A stretch of 64,000 bases of DNA from Pseudorasbora parva (GCF_024679245.1 NC_090175.1:50866732-50930731), one strand, 5' to 3'; positions 13,371-25,402 are shown, counted from the first letter of the stretch. Notes: generated by a model from the sequence alone, not told the origin. A program made the numbers and translations.

Positions 13371-13645
13371 GTGAATAAGTGTTTATAAACTTGCATTTGA
13401 GAAATACTGCTAACCCAGACAAGAAAAGGGATGGAAGTTTACATGGGAATTATGGGAGACGGGATACATCGACACACACTATGGTCTAGAGAAGATAGAA
13501 AATGGTGGCAATAGGGACACTAAAGATGTACAGACTGGTTCGCATTGTTAACAGCTACACTCCACTTTGATGTACAGAAAATTAAAGTAGCAGAAGCAAA
13601 GAAGACGGACTCATTCCCTGAGGAATTGGACTCTCTTTCTATAGT

Positions 13646-14507
<862 letters not shown>

Positions 14508-14559
14508 CCAGTTGGCAGTCACAGATTGCTTCGTACAAGTCTTTGATTTTCTGTCCCTC

Positions 14560-14780
14560 TCTCAGGCACTAAGTGTAGGACTAGCTTCTAATTAAAATAC
14601 GACCATCAGAGGGAAGCTGGTACTTGTTGAGCCTTATTGAAATTAGCAGCCCTGCTTCCCAGGAGACCTCGCGTCAGAGGTATAATTAGCTGACACAGGT
14701 CCAATTAGGAGCAAGAGCTAATGCTAATTGCTTGGAGCTCACAGCAGTGCTAACAGATACACCCCCTCCCATAAAAATTA
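14560..14780. promoter_or_regulatory. Candidate conserved non-coding block rich in TAATTA motifs
   Basis: This low-repeat, balanced-composition block contains CTAATTAAAAT, TATAATTAGCTGACA, CCAATTAGGAGC and TAATGCTAATTGCTTGG. Those are at least four homeodomain-type TAATTA/CAATTA cores within about 150 bp. Developmental enhancers of vertebrates often have this make-up. Conservation cannot be tested here, so this is inference. Confidence 0.25.
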
Positions 14781-15924
14781 TTTACGAAGGCTTCAACTAG
14801 AGAACATTATAAGTGAATTGCATTCAAATAGGCACTTCTAGCATCTCTGAATTATGTTTTGTAAGTAAACATGCTAACTTGTGTACGTGCTTTCACACAT
14901 AGCTAAGTCTCACCTCATTAGAACCCTATATGGTATGCATTATGTTCTAGCCATGAAATATATATTTTTCAAATATGTTGTACATATGGCAACGCTGTAC
15001 CACAATGCAAAATGGTCAAAAAAGACATTTTTTTCCACCGATTTATGATTTATTTTCTATTTAAATGAACATTTCCTTTAGAAATTGATAGATTTGGAAC
15101 TCATGCAAACCAAAAATAAGTAGATCCCTATCTTTTAACCTTCAAATTGGCTACCTCATCAATGGCTCAAATATTGTTGATGCTACTATCAATAAAAAAT
15201 CCCAATTGGGAAATAAATAATTGCAATTCAATGATGGTACAGCGTTTCCATGTGGCAACATACCTATTTTACCAGAATGGTACAACATTGCCAAATGGAA
15301 ACATTGATTTTAGTTTTTCTCAATTTACAGTAAAACTATGTTAGACAAAGTTGATTTGTGAATACAAATGTCAAACTTAGATGCAGCAACAACAACAACA
15401 ACAACAACAACAACAAAAGCCTCTTGAGGAGAGTTGTTTAGAAATGAGATGAATAGAGCAATTTCTGGAGCATTTCAACCGGTGTCTTCAGTGTGAGGGT
15501 GACAGTGAAAGAGAGTTTTTTTAAGGAAACATTTAAATCATGGCTACCTTAAGGCCTGCCCTTTTAATTCCCATAGTGTAATTTATTTATTTATTTATTT
15601 ATTTTTTCTTGTGAATAACAAGGGCATTTGTAAATATTAATTTTTGCCATATTGCAGTGCTGTACCATAGAAAAACTTTTTTTTTTTTTTTTTTTTTTTT
15701 TGGCAAAATTGTTTCATGTTGCTTATTGCACATTTCATCACACTTTCAGTTTGTTCCAAAACAGAACAATATGAATCCGGTAACATTCTTATTACAGTGG
15801 TTGTTGTACATATCAGATGGCAGTTTGAAAATAAAATGTCTGGTAAGGGTTAATGCTCAATCACATCTGAAAATGATGTACTAACTGCACCAAACCCTAC
15901 CCTAAACCTAACCGATAGTGCTAA
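14781..15924. other. Unassigned DNA with short simple repeats
   Basis: Contains (AAC)n at 15387-15416, (ATTT)n at about 15583-15605 and a T25 tract at 15677-15701. There is no gene. The last part leads into the 200-bp tandem repeat. Confidence 0.55.
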
Positions 15925-16518
15925 TGCAACCCCTCCTGTTTGAACCACCTGCTCCAAGCTGGACCTGAACCCAGGTCTGCTGCCGTGAGAGTCAGATGCT
16001 TTATCAAGGAGGCAAAAGGCTGCAACCTATAGCGTCAGTCGCTAGAGCTTCTCTTGAGGTCAGAGGTTTACTCTGTAAGCAACTTTTAGCTGGCCTCTGT
16101 TACACTTACCCCTTAAACCTCACTCCCATCCAGATCACAGCACCAATGTAACCCCTCCTGTTCCAACCACCTTCTCCAAGCAGGACGTAAACCTGGCATG
16201 AGAGTAGAATGCTCTAACAAGGAGGCTACAGGCAGCAACCTCTAGCGACAGTCGCTAGAGTGTCCCTTGAGGACAGAGGTGTGAGGTTTACTCTCAAAGT
16301 GACTACTAGCTTGCCTCCGTTACAATCACCCCATTAAACGGCACCAAGGTAACCCCTCCTGTTCGAACTGCCCGCTCCAAACAGCACTCCAACCCAGGTC
16401 TGCCAGCATGAGAGTCAGGCACTTTAACAAGAAAGGCTAAACTCTGCAAACTCTAGCTTCACTCGCTAGAGCATCTCTTGAGGTCAGAGGAGTTAAGTTT
16501 GACCTCTGTTACACTAAC
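15925..16518 (+). repeat. Tandem repeat, three units of about 200-222 bp
   Basis: The anchor AACCCCTCCTGTT occurs at 15928, 16150 and 16351 (spacings 222 and 201). Each unit carries the same order: anchor, CTCCAAGC, GAGAGT(C/A)(A/G), CAAGGAGGC or its variant, a palindrome CTAGCGACAGTCGCTAG or a degraded copy, CTTGAGG(T/A)CAGAGG, and C(T/C)GTTACA. The units are diverged. The text resembles a recurrent cyprinid repeat with tRNA-like phrasing (CCCAGGTCTGC), but no intact A and B boxes are seen, so a SINE origin is not claimed. Confidence 0.8.
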
Positions 16519-17520
16519 AAAAGCTAATGTAAGCTTCACCACATTTGCTGAAGCAACCATGCCATTTTAGCTGGCTTCTGCAAGTCTTTAAACTATTTTA
16601 TTGAGTGTCGTTGTGTTTCTTGAAACTTGTACTCAAATGCTGCTCATCGCTACTGCAATACAGAACCAGGTGAGAAAAGTCATACAGAGCTGGTCATGTG
16701 ATGCACAATGCTAAATGTGTCTTGAGATCATCACATTGTTTTCATCAAGTTTCTAATCAATAATATGCTATGGTATTCATAATTTGCATGGAAAGGAATT
16801 GAAAGGTATTTTATTGCCACTATGGTGTTAATTTCAACTGGAAACTGCAGTGAATTACTGCATATATAAGTACTTTATGTTTTTTTGGTGTTGGGTTGGA
16901 TTTTTGTCTGCATAATTATCTACCAACAGAGGTTGAATGAAAATCGAGGCTAAACCTTCAATTGTTCTGTTTGTGCATCTTCATTGTGCAGTAGTTGTTT
17001 AAATGTACAATGCCAACTTGGATATTGTGCTCATATGTCATTGTTATTTTGAATCACATCTCAAAATGGTTGCATAACATCAAGAGTTTTTGATATTATA
17101 CTTCATATGTCTAAACAAATTAAATAGGAGGATACCAAAGACCTTGGTCAAGGAGGCAATGTTGACAGCTCACGGATCATCTCAGATTTACTGATATTTG
17201 CGTTAAATATATTTGCAAAGTTTGTTGGCACGCAATCTGAATTTACAACTTTACTGTATCAGCCTTCCAGTTTGTATTTAAATATCAAACCAAGGTCAGT
17301 TTCACGGGACGATGATGGTATTTAAGGGGAAGTTCAAATGTGTCACATCAAGCACCACACACTGGCGAAGTGTGCCAGTGGATGACTGCTATCTGGGCTG
17401 CATTTCTCAAAAGCATTGAGAGCTAAATCGATCATAGAGACCATTGGTTCAATGATCTGAGACATGCAACCCTCGATGCTATAATTACAAATATTTATAC
17501 AAAAAGTATATTGTAAGCCA
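16519..17520. other. Unassigned AT-rich DNA
   Basis: No supported gene, RNA or repeat boundary. Confidence 0.5.
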
Positions 17521-17960
17521 TTAAAGGGTTAGTTCACCCAAAAATGAAATTGATGTCATTAATGACTCACTCTAATGTCGTTCCCCACCCGTAAGACCTC
17601 CGTTCATCTTCAGAACACAGTTTAAGATATTTTATATTTAGTCTGAGAGCGTATGGAAGTGTATGCACAGAAAGGTAATAAAAACTTCATCAAAATAGTC
17701 CATATGTAACATCAGTTAGTTAATTAGAATCTCTTGAAGCATGGTAATACATTTTGGTCCAAAAATAACAAAAACTATGACTTTATTCAGTATTGTCTTC
17801 TCTTCCTTGTTTGTGTGGTTTATCCTCAAATAAAGATTCAAACGTTTGTGAATCAGTGAATCGATTCATGATTCAGATCGCGTGTCAGACTGCCAAACTG
17901 CTGAAATCACGTGACATTGGCGACCATTAAGATGTATCCCACTATTAAACGTCAGTGAGG
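17521..17960. mobile_element. TTAA-type element, left part
   Basis: Begins TTAAAGGGTTAGTTCACCCA at a TTAA, the same terminus as the element at 571. It continues with TGACTCACTCTAATGTCGTT and the motif GTGAATCAGTGAATCGATTC, then AACTGCTGAAATCACGTGAC, a sequence order known from long cyprinid copies. No matching right end is found, so the copy is truncated; the end given is approximate. Confidence 0.6.
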
Positions 17961-18444
17961 CCTCTTGTCATCTGGCCTGCTTACACTTGGTCACTTAATG
18001 CATTTTTTTCTGTCAGGATAGCTTTCAGATCATGAAAAATCCAGGTCTAAATGTCCTCCAAAAGGAGATGTTTAGAGATCAGTGTTGCCAAGTCTGTGAT
18101 TTTCCTTTTAACATCACAGACTTTAACACTGTTGCCACGTGTCGTTTTTTATGTCCGCGGTTTGGTGTGACCACAATTATGTGATTAAATAGCCTCGGAA
18201 AAGCATGTTTTAGCAGGGAACCCTGTCAAAAAAACATATATTTACCCTCCGGAACTTACCCCATATAATTTTTTTTTATTGTTTTACCAATGAACGTGAT
18301 TGGGCTTGTTTTGGGCTAGTTTTGAGTTGCAATTGGGCGGGTTTTGTTCTGAAAACCTGGCAACCATGTCTGAGATGGTCTAAACGAAACAATATATGCA
18401 TCTGGTTGCTAAAACTGCATGTGCAAATTGTATTCCCTGTATAT

Positions 18445-18452
<8 letters not shown>
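17961..18452. other. Unassigned, probably repeat-derived DNA
   Basis: Text such as GTTGCCAAGTCTGTGATTTT and AACCTGGCAACC (18120-18365) looks like a degraded dispersed repeat; no ends or coding parts are seen. Confidence 0.35.

Positions 18453-18520
<68 letters not shown>
18453..18520. repeat. (TA)n microsatellite, about 68 bp
   Basis: Pure TA run flanked by ACATACAT and ACACAGT. Confidence 0.97.
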
Positions 18521-18526
<6 letters not shown>

Positions 18527-19040
18527 TATATATAATCGATTGAAGGTAATTTATAAGATAATAATAATATTAATAATTGCAACAGCAAAAGGAATTGTGC
18601 AGCTTTAGAAGCAACTCGCTCTCTTTCCCATAATCCTATTTTTTACTGATATTATTTTAAGGGTCTATTATGGGATGTCTCAAACTAGCACAACAGGACT
18701 CTTACTCTGGGCTGCCAAAATGGCTATACACGTGTGTGAGTCAGAAAGCCTCCAGGTCATTTATCAAACCTGGCTGTGCTGGGGCTGATGAATGGGACAT
18801 CACATCCAACTGGACACCTCCATTTAACAAAGAGGGAGGTCTACTGCCAGCCACTGTAAATGACAGCACAGTGAGCACCAGCAGTCACTAGGCAGGACAT
18901 TTAAGATTCAGAGATGATACCCTTTAAGGACCTTGTGAGCAAGGTGTTACTGAATAGCTGTTACTTTTATTTTGGTTTTGTGTAAAGACAATGAGATGAG
19001 TCAATGAAAACCAGACGACTCAGCCGGAAGAACATAATTG
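18521..19040. other. Unassigned low-repeat DNA
   Basis: The 73-codon frame at 18670-18891 has balanced composition but no recognised family. No other feature. Confidence 0.4.
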
Positions 19041-19260
19041 TGTACATGTGTTCATAGGGGACGACAGCATGGTGTGAATTTGCTTCTGGGTCAGACTCGC
19101 ATTGTGTGGATTGGCTGATATGGGCCAGGCGGGCAGGGCACTGTCACAACACATTATAATGAGCTGCCAACACGGGCTGTAATGCAAATGAGCCGAGGCT
19201 ACCACAGTTCACAGCACAACAATCCATTCATTTCGCCTCGTGATTGTGGACTAATTCCCC
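19041..19260. promoter_or_regulatory. Candidate conserved non-coding block with octamer motif
   Basis: A low-repeat block containing CATTATAATGAGCTG, an exact POU octamer ATGCAAAT (in TAATGCAAATGAGCC), GATTGGCTGA (CCAAT-type) and GATTGTGG. Density of developmental transcription-factor words and lack of repeats suggest a regulatory element. Conservation was not tested. Confidence 0.25.
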
Positions 19261-19339
19261 TATTTAAGATGCTTTAAGTGATACCTTGTATTATTTAGGT
19301 CCTTCTACATCCCATTATTACCACATGATATTTGTCACA

Positions 19340-19545
19340 TAAGAATCAGAAATCAGAATCGGAAAGAGCTTTATTGCCAAGTGTGCTTGCACACACAAGG
19401 GATTTTTCTTGGTGCTGAAGCTTCCAGTGCACGTATAAAAATACAACAAGAACATTGTTAATACAAATTCTAAGAATAAAATATGAAAATAGTATAAAAG
19501 TATAAAGTCAAAGTTAGGTTTCATCAGAATAAATATTTACAGATT
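19340..19545 (-). mobile_element. Retroelement 3' tail, minus strand
   Basis: The minus strand ends GGCAATAAAGCTCTTTCCGA followed by TTCTGATTTCTGATTCT. That is an AATAAA signal and a short tandem GATTCT tail, typical for ends of fish non-LTR elements. The preceding text (GCACTGGAAGCTTCAGCACC on the minus strand) fits this. No coding sequence is attached. Confidence 0.4.
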
Positions 19546-19639
19546 ATGAACATATTTTGGAAAAGATGGCAACATAATCAAGCCTGCAGTTTAAATCGGA
19601 AAAGTCAAGAAGCCTCAGTAACTTGAAGGGGAAGTTAAC

Positions 19640-19978
19640 AGGAAACATCTTTAACATCCAAGGCTCTGAAATCCCAATAATACAGGAACAAAATATCTGA
19701 TGCTTCGGAAAGCAGAATGATAGCTCCTTAAAGGACAGCGGCAATCTCACTAACACCCAGGCCCAACTGAACACCTGCTTAAGGCAATCGAGCACAGTCA
19801 ACTGCTCGGGAGGTTTAAAGTCTGGTGTTTTCAGTATGGCATCATACAACGACTGCAATGGCCCTTCCTACTCTACGAATGTCCCATGTCTCAGGTAGAA
19901 GGAATGGAAAAACTTTGCAGTAAGTTCTTGCGGAAGTGGCTGGGAGTCCTCCCTTCATTCGGCAACCCAGCGCGTAGC
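19640..19978 (+). pseudogene. Reverse-transcriptase relic with RKWLGV motif
   Basis: The plus strand reads FNIQGSEIPIIQEQNI, a stop, CFGKQNDSSLKDSGNLTN, then after a shift near 19780 AIEHSQLLGRFKVWCFQYGI and WPFLLYECPMSQVEGMEKLC, ending FLRKWLGVLPSFGNPA. The wording matches the C-terminal part of a non-LTR-like RT widespread in fish and invertebrates (consensus LG.W.D.SL.D, GLPG..K.W..QHG.LPR..WPL..YE and ..YLRKWLG.PRS). The YxDD core would lie upstream and is not found. One stop and one frameshift make it dead. I cannot name the clade. Confidence 0.55.
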
Positions 19979-20984
19979 TCTGCGCATTAGATGCGCGGTC
20001 GAGACTATGAAACCTCAAACCCCTTCGCTTTTACCCTGATCTAGATTTACACCTCTATGACACCGCAAGCATGTTCGTGGGTGGTTATGGTCATCTTGCC
20101 AAACAGCGTGCATATTTGGACAAATATAGTTTTATTATCACATGTTTGCAAAATATTTCGTCATTCAAAATAACACTTATTTTCATTTCTCACTGAATTA
20201 TGCTGATTTGAAGAGCTGAAAGACTTGCGATCTCTGCTGGACGCCACTCTGCTGGATCTCAGAGCTCTCTCATTCGCTGTACTCATCCCTCATTTAATCT
20301 CACTGTGGTAAACAATGCCAACGTGAACCAAGAACATGTCTCAGAACCGCTGTAACTGCTTCTGTTGGTATCACTAATCTTAATGCACCTGATGACACTC
20401 TCCTATTTATGCAAACCATTCCCTCTTTCCAAACAATACCCATCCCACCGTTTCACAGTCGACCACTCCCCTTTTAAGAAGCCTTTTCAAATCGAAGGTG
20501 CAGCAGGGGTTTCATGACCCTTTAAGCTTCAGGTTATGCCAAGCTGTTAGCTAGTTTGTTGCTTTGGTATACAGTTAATCTCTTTTTTTATATTAAGACA
20601 CTTAAAGAAAATTAAAGGGTAAAAAAGTTATGGAAGTAAAAGTTAACTGTAAAACAAATGTTCTGAACTTAAAATTTTATTTGACAAAAAAGGACTCTAA
20701 AATGGCAAGAAAATCAAATATGTCTAACGTCAAACTTTTTTAAAAAAAATTTTATGATAACCAATAAAGTTTTAGTTTTTTATGAATTTTGAGTATTTGA
20801 GCTCTTGAATGATACATAATTTATGATTTTTGATAAAACATTGACAGTTAGGCAATGAGAGTCTACCATTTAATGATAAGCTAGACAAACTAAAATTAAC
20901 CCATGTTCCAAAACATATACCAGTTTAAACTGGATTTCCAAGCAGTGGTTCTGTTTACACAGAACAGCTTTGACTTCTGGTAAA
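19979..20984. other. Unassigned DNA with a TTAA element right end
   Basis: GGGGTTTCATGACCCTTTAA at about 20505-20524 is the right terminus of the TTAA family seen complete at 50.5-52.4 kb. No left end is located. The remainder is unassigned. Confidence 0.4.
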
Positions 20985-22296
20985 ACACATTCTTTCAAAG
21001 GCTTGATTTTGTTTGTGGTGTGCACTTTAATGTGTTCATGCTTCGTTTAAAAAAAAAAAAAAAAATCAAATATTTTACCTTTATTTTACACTGCTCTGTC
21101 CCTTCTTGTAAAAACGGTCTGATGGTTTCCAGGTTCTATGAAACCGGTCCCTCGAAAATACGCAATGGGCTAAGATTGGTTAGCTGGCCTAGCTGTATTG
21201 TGATTCGCTAATCGCCTAGTGCATGTGTTTGTTGATCGGTAAGTTGGTTTTCACGGGCTGTGGGCGGGACGGGGCACCACCATTACATGTTTTCAACACT
21301 GACAGGGAGCCAGAGCCTGCTGGATTTTCAACACAAGATCATTTGCTTCTCCTGGTATAGGGTGAAATTCAAGGTGATTGAGAGACTTTTTGGCATTAAG
21401 AAGAAAAGTGTCCCAATCACCCTGAATTCACCTTATGTGACATTGCGTGATGGAAAAGGGTAGAAAATGATTGTGTTAGTTATCGGTAAAGTTATCACAG
21501 GCTGTGGGCATCCAGCCACCATTATATGTTTAAACACTGACGGAGATGGGGCCTGCTGGATTTACAACCCATCCACTTCTCCTGATATATCTAGCATTTT
21601 TGTGATTGTGTAATGTAATTTGAAGTTTATGAAACCTAAAATAAACATTAAAAGACACTGAGCTCAGTCAGTCTCTCACTCACTCATCAACAACATTTTA
21701 TGAACTTTTATTGGGATATACAGCAAAACACATTGATGAAAAAGAATCATACTTACAGGTTGAGGCCTTTAAACAGCTTCTGTTATTAAAGTTGGAACTG
21801 CTCCATCTTTCACGACAAGCCGTTGTGCGAATCCTGCATTTAACTTGCGACGATTGTGAGCTTTTCACCATGGGTAATAATTATGAGGGACCGAGTTAAA
21901 AAATAAATTTGAACCATTGATCCTTAACTCCCCTGTCCCTAGGAAGATTGAACAATGTGGATCTGCAATTCGGATTAAAATAACAACGCTTCATCGGCAT
22001 TGCACAACCTACGGCACTCCAGCCTACTATTCCACAGTAATAACAAATGCCCTTGCCTCCCTTATTTAGTAAATATTGTAGCTGGTGATGCCACCAACAT
22101 TGTGGGACAAGTCTGTAGTTCCCTACCGGCAGTTTATTGTAGTCCATAGAAATTGATTTCTTTAAAAGTAAATATCTCCCTTTGGTTTCAACTTTGAGCA
22201 TTGTAACTTTACAGACGCTGTTTATGCTCAAACATCAACATTACACACTAGCTAAAGTTAGAAAAGTGAAATCGTGTTTTACCACCACTTTAAAAC
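20985..22296 (-). mobile_element. Non-autonomous DNA element carrying a THAP exon
   Basis: The minus-strand reading starts near 22296 with TTTTAAAGTGGTGGTAAAAC, passes the THAP relic and ends near 20985. Within it, two related ~120-bp blocks (21228-21350 and 21475-21596, offset 238 bp) share GGCTGTGGGC, CCACCATTA.ATGTTT, AACACTGAC and GCCTGCTGGATTT. Ends are approximate because no clean terminal inverted repeat or target duplication is seen. The family resembles abundant zebrafish repeats. Confidence 0.5.
21757..22006 (-). pseudogene. THAP-type zinc finger relic
   Basis: On the minus strand MPMKRCYFNPNCRSTLFNLP, RDRGVKDQWFKFIF and a stop (21896) are followed in another frame by NSVPHN...LNAGFAQRLVVKDGAVPTLI. 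THAP fingers have the layout C-x2-4-C, (L/F)..(L/F)P.D....W..F(I/V), CxxH, and a C-terminal hydrophobic box; the C-x5-C start and the W are present. The CxxH part is replaced by a stop and AHN, and a frameshift separates the halves. THAP domains bind DNA and occur in P-element-type transposases and host THAP proteins. The relic belongs to the surrounding repeat. Confidence 0.6.
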
Positions 22297-22945
22297 ACTG
22301 AAACTTCCAAGCCCGTAGAACCAAACAAAGAGGGATGCAGCAAAGACCACAAGAGCCAGACTAATCTTCTGCACAGACACCTATGCCAAGTTTTGCCACC
22401 TATGCTCTTTCCTTTCACATGATGTATTCCAATCTTCAAGCAAAAAGAAATGGATGAAATATTCTGAATGATATTCACAATCTGACTGGTATAATGCAGC
22501 CTGGAATCATAACCACACCGTGTTGATTTGTTTGGCCAGAGGATAACTGACCCCCCGACTGAGCCTGTTTTATCCCAAGGTTTATATTTTCTCCATTTTT
22601 ATCACCTGATGGAGTTTGGTCTCCACTGGCTTGCTCAGTTGGGGAATGCATACTACTCAGCAATATTATTGATTTGACTGTACCGACATTATCACATGAG
22701 AATTTAACTGAGCTGGACAATGACATCAGAGATGCTTTATAGCTGAATTAAATTGATGACCTTTACACCGATATTGAACTGAACTGAATCAACTGACCTC
22801 AGCTGAACAATGACACTATCTTTAGAGCTGCTTTACATCATTATTTTACATGCATCATTATTTTTCTGTTTATCACTGTAAATCTGTTTTGAAACAATCT
22901 GTATGGTATAAAGCGCTAAATAAATAAAGGTGACTTGACTTAACT
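22297..22945 (+). mobile_element. LINE-like 3' untranslated tail
   Basis: It reads GGCCAGAGGATAACTGACCC, then CCCAAGGTTTATATTTTCTCC and GATGGAGTTTGG. It ends TATAAAGCGCTAAATAAATA followed by AAGGTGACTTGACTT. The series (ends in AAGCGCTA.A.AAATAAAGGTGA and a short tandem tail) is a frequent 3' end of fish L2/CR1-type elements. No coding remnant is present. The start is approximate. Confidence 0.45.
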
Positions 22946-23907
22946 GTTAAGTAGGAGTGACAAGAATATGTTCATGGGAAAAAGGAAGATGGTGCTTGGA
23001 CATGTTTAAGGCTCAGATGTCTCGCGGAGACATGAGCTGCCGTCACAGCTACACCTTCACACAACCCACTGTCACTAGACACCCTGGCAGGTAAAACCAA
23101 CCGTTCATGTACTCGGAGCTGCTTCCTTGTCACCAGAGCTGCTACAATAAATCAGTATAGTGATGCTGCAAATGTCACGATCAGCACTAAATAGCCAAGA
23201 AGGTTAATCAAGAAAAGTGAAAATGAAATGCTTTACTGACAATGGAAGATAATTGATTTCCCCTTAATGGAGAGGGATGAGATCAGACACGGAATATTAA
23301 TATAGAGATGTATGGATTCCACAATGTCTCTGTCTCAAAGCTGCCCTTCTGCCTACATAGGCCAGGGATGGATTGACGCACAGGGCTATCAGGCACATGC
23401 CATAAGCATCAGGACCAGATAGGGGCCAGACAAGCTAGGTGTGTTGGGGAAAGGTGGGGGTGGAGGGTGTTGTCCGCAAAATTCTCTCACAGATGAGTAT
23501 TCAGGCCGCACTTTAGAACTCATACTCAACAAGAAATCAGAGCGCAGGGGGGGCTTTAGACAGTTCCATGACCAGGGCATGACCTTGTCATATTAGGTGA
23601 CTGATTTGCTGTTCTCTACAAATTGATTTAAAGGGTTAGGAGTCTCGATCGCTTTATATGATGAGCAGATTGAATTTTGGATTTTATTAACATATAGGCT
23701 ATTGATAGAAAAAGGAAACAGAAACCTCATTGGTTCTTGATGAATCTGAAACTCGCTGTGTAACACACGAATGAACCTCATTGGTTATGCAGAAGCTAAA
23801 ATGTGCTGCGTAACATGAGAATGGACCTCATTGGTTCTTGCACGTCAATCGAACATGCTTAAACTTCTGTTAACCACAACTGATGTGTGAGTCGGTGAAT
23901 GTTTATA
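22946..23907. other. Unassigned DNA
   Basis: Nothing supported. Near 23740-23850 a short phrase ACCTCATTGGTT recurs three times (about 23725, 23777, 23828) with spacings near 50 bp, a faint tandem repeat. Confidence 0.45.
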
Positions 23908-24209
23908 CATCACCTTGAAAACCCCTTTTTGGTTCTTCCTGGCACCTTTGTTTTTAAGGGTGTATAAATTATAAACCCTCAAAAATAAAGGTGCCAGGAA
24001 AAACCAAAAAGGGGTTTTCAAGGTGATGCCATAGAAGAAGCATTTTTGGTTTTGACTATTTTTCTCTATCCTTTTTATAGTCTAAAGAACCTTTCTGCAC
24101 TACAAAGAACCTTTTGTGTGATAAAAAGGTACTTTGGATATTAAAGGTTCTTCATGGAACCATACATCCAGCCAATAACCATTTAAGAACCTTTATTTTT
24201 AAGAGTGTA
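23908..24209. mobile_element. TA-flanked MITE with a palindromic duplication at its left end
   Basis: The right end TTTTTAAGAGTGTA and body (AAAGAACCTTTTGTG, GGTTCTTCATGGAACC) match the element at 6.1 kb. Its left third is duplicated as an inverted copy: arms 23908-23961 and 23975-24028, each 54 bp, pair almost perfectly around a 13-bp centre. This is an aberrant copy, perhaps one insertion end copied by template switching. Confidence 0.7.
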
Positions 24210-24364
24210 TGTGAATAAAAGACAAAATAAATCTGAATAAATCAATCATGTTGCTTGTAGTTGTAGTTAGGTAGCTGTCAATGGAGGGGCAGAAAACTCT
24301 CAGACTTAATCAAAAAGATTAGTGTTCCGAAGATAATTGTCACAAGGTGCGCACACATTCATAC

Positions 24365-24975
24365 TAGGGGTGTGCACGAATATTCGAATAGTTGAATATT
24401 CGAACTGTAATTAACATTTGAAAACTAAATACTGTATACTATTTGAATTTTATTGCATTGATTTGCTGGCTGTAAATGCAGTGAATCAATGAGAAATCCC
24501 TCTAAATCTCACAGTTTTAACTTTGCCGCTGTGGAGCAGGTTAATAAGTTAAGTGTATTTGATCACAATGTTGTCGTCTGCCTCAATTACTGAATCAATT
24601 ACTGAAGCTGAATTATCAAAATATCACCACCATAAACAAGAATCACATGACACCCAAACACCAGTGGAATGAGCGATCACAGCGTTCAGGAGTGCAAGTA
24701 AGCCCATCTGTATACCCCGAGTGAGTGCGCGATAACTTATGATAGCAAAATGATCCCGAGACAAATGCTTCCTTTAAAGTTCTTTGAGGGTTTGTGAACA
24801 GAAAACACAAAGTGCTTCACTCAAACTTCACTTAACCGTTATCTTTGTCTCATCAACGCCTATCAGTGGCGCATTTTCTCACCCGGGGCCGAGAATAATA
24901 CCATAAACCAATAATATTATAGTTACTCTCTACATGAAAATGTGAAACAATACAAAGTAAACACGTCAGCCATAT

Positions 24976-25025
<50 letters not shown>

Positions 25026-25394
25026 AATAGGCTATCATATAGCCTACCGACGTGTGTTTGTGTTTGTTCTACACGCTAACTGACACGCTCTGCTTTATAA
25101 GTGTTTCTTTCCGCTCGCGCTTCTTGAGCTTATAATGCTTTAGTTATTTAGGCATTTTTTACACACTGTTTAATGTTTTAAAATCCTTAAGATATATTGT
25201 AAGTGTGTGTGTACATTGCCTAATCATAAGCTTGTTCAAAAATGGTGACGACATGTTGAGGAAAAAAAGAAAAGAACCATCTCTCTCATTTTCTCAAAAT
25301 AGCCTACCTAATTTAAATAAACGAATATTCGAATATTCGATTTGTATGAGCCCAAATATTCAAATACAATATTTTGGGAAATTGCCCATCCCTA
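24365..25394. mobile_element. hAT-like non-autonomous element, 1.03 kb
   Basis: The left end TAGGGGTGTGCACGAATATT and right end (reverse complement) TAGGGATGGGCAATTTCCC share TAGGG(A/G)TG(T/G)GCA and ATATTCGAA-rich subterminal repeats. Flanks are ATTCATAC (24357-24364) and ATTCATCG (25395-25402), matching at 6 of 8 positions, as expected for an old 8-bp hAT target duplication. The interior holds a (CA)n array and no transposase; the frame at 25205-25627 is not recognised. Confidence 0.65.
24979..25022. repeat. (CA)n microsatellite, about 44 bp
   Basis: Pure CA run within the hAT-like element. Confidence 0.97.
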
Positions 25395-25402
25395 ATTCAT
25401 CG

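Noticed and set aside
15925..16518. CRISPR-like array of repeats and spacers
   Set aside because: Units are about 200 bp, diverged, without short exact repeats and unique spacers, and the DNA is vertebrate. No cas genes exist.
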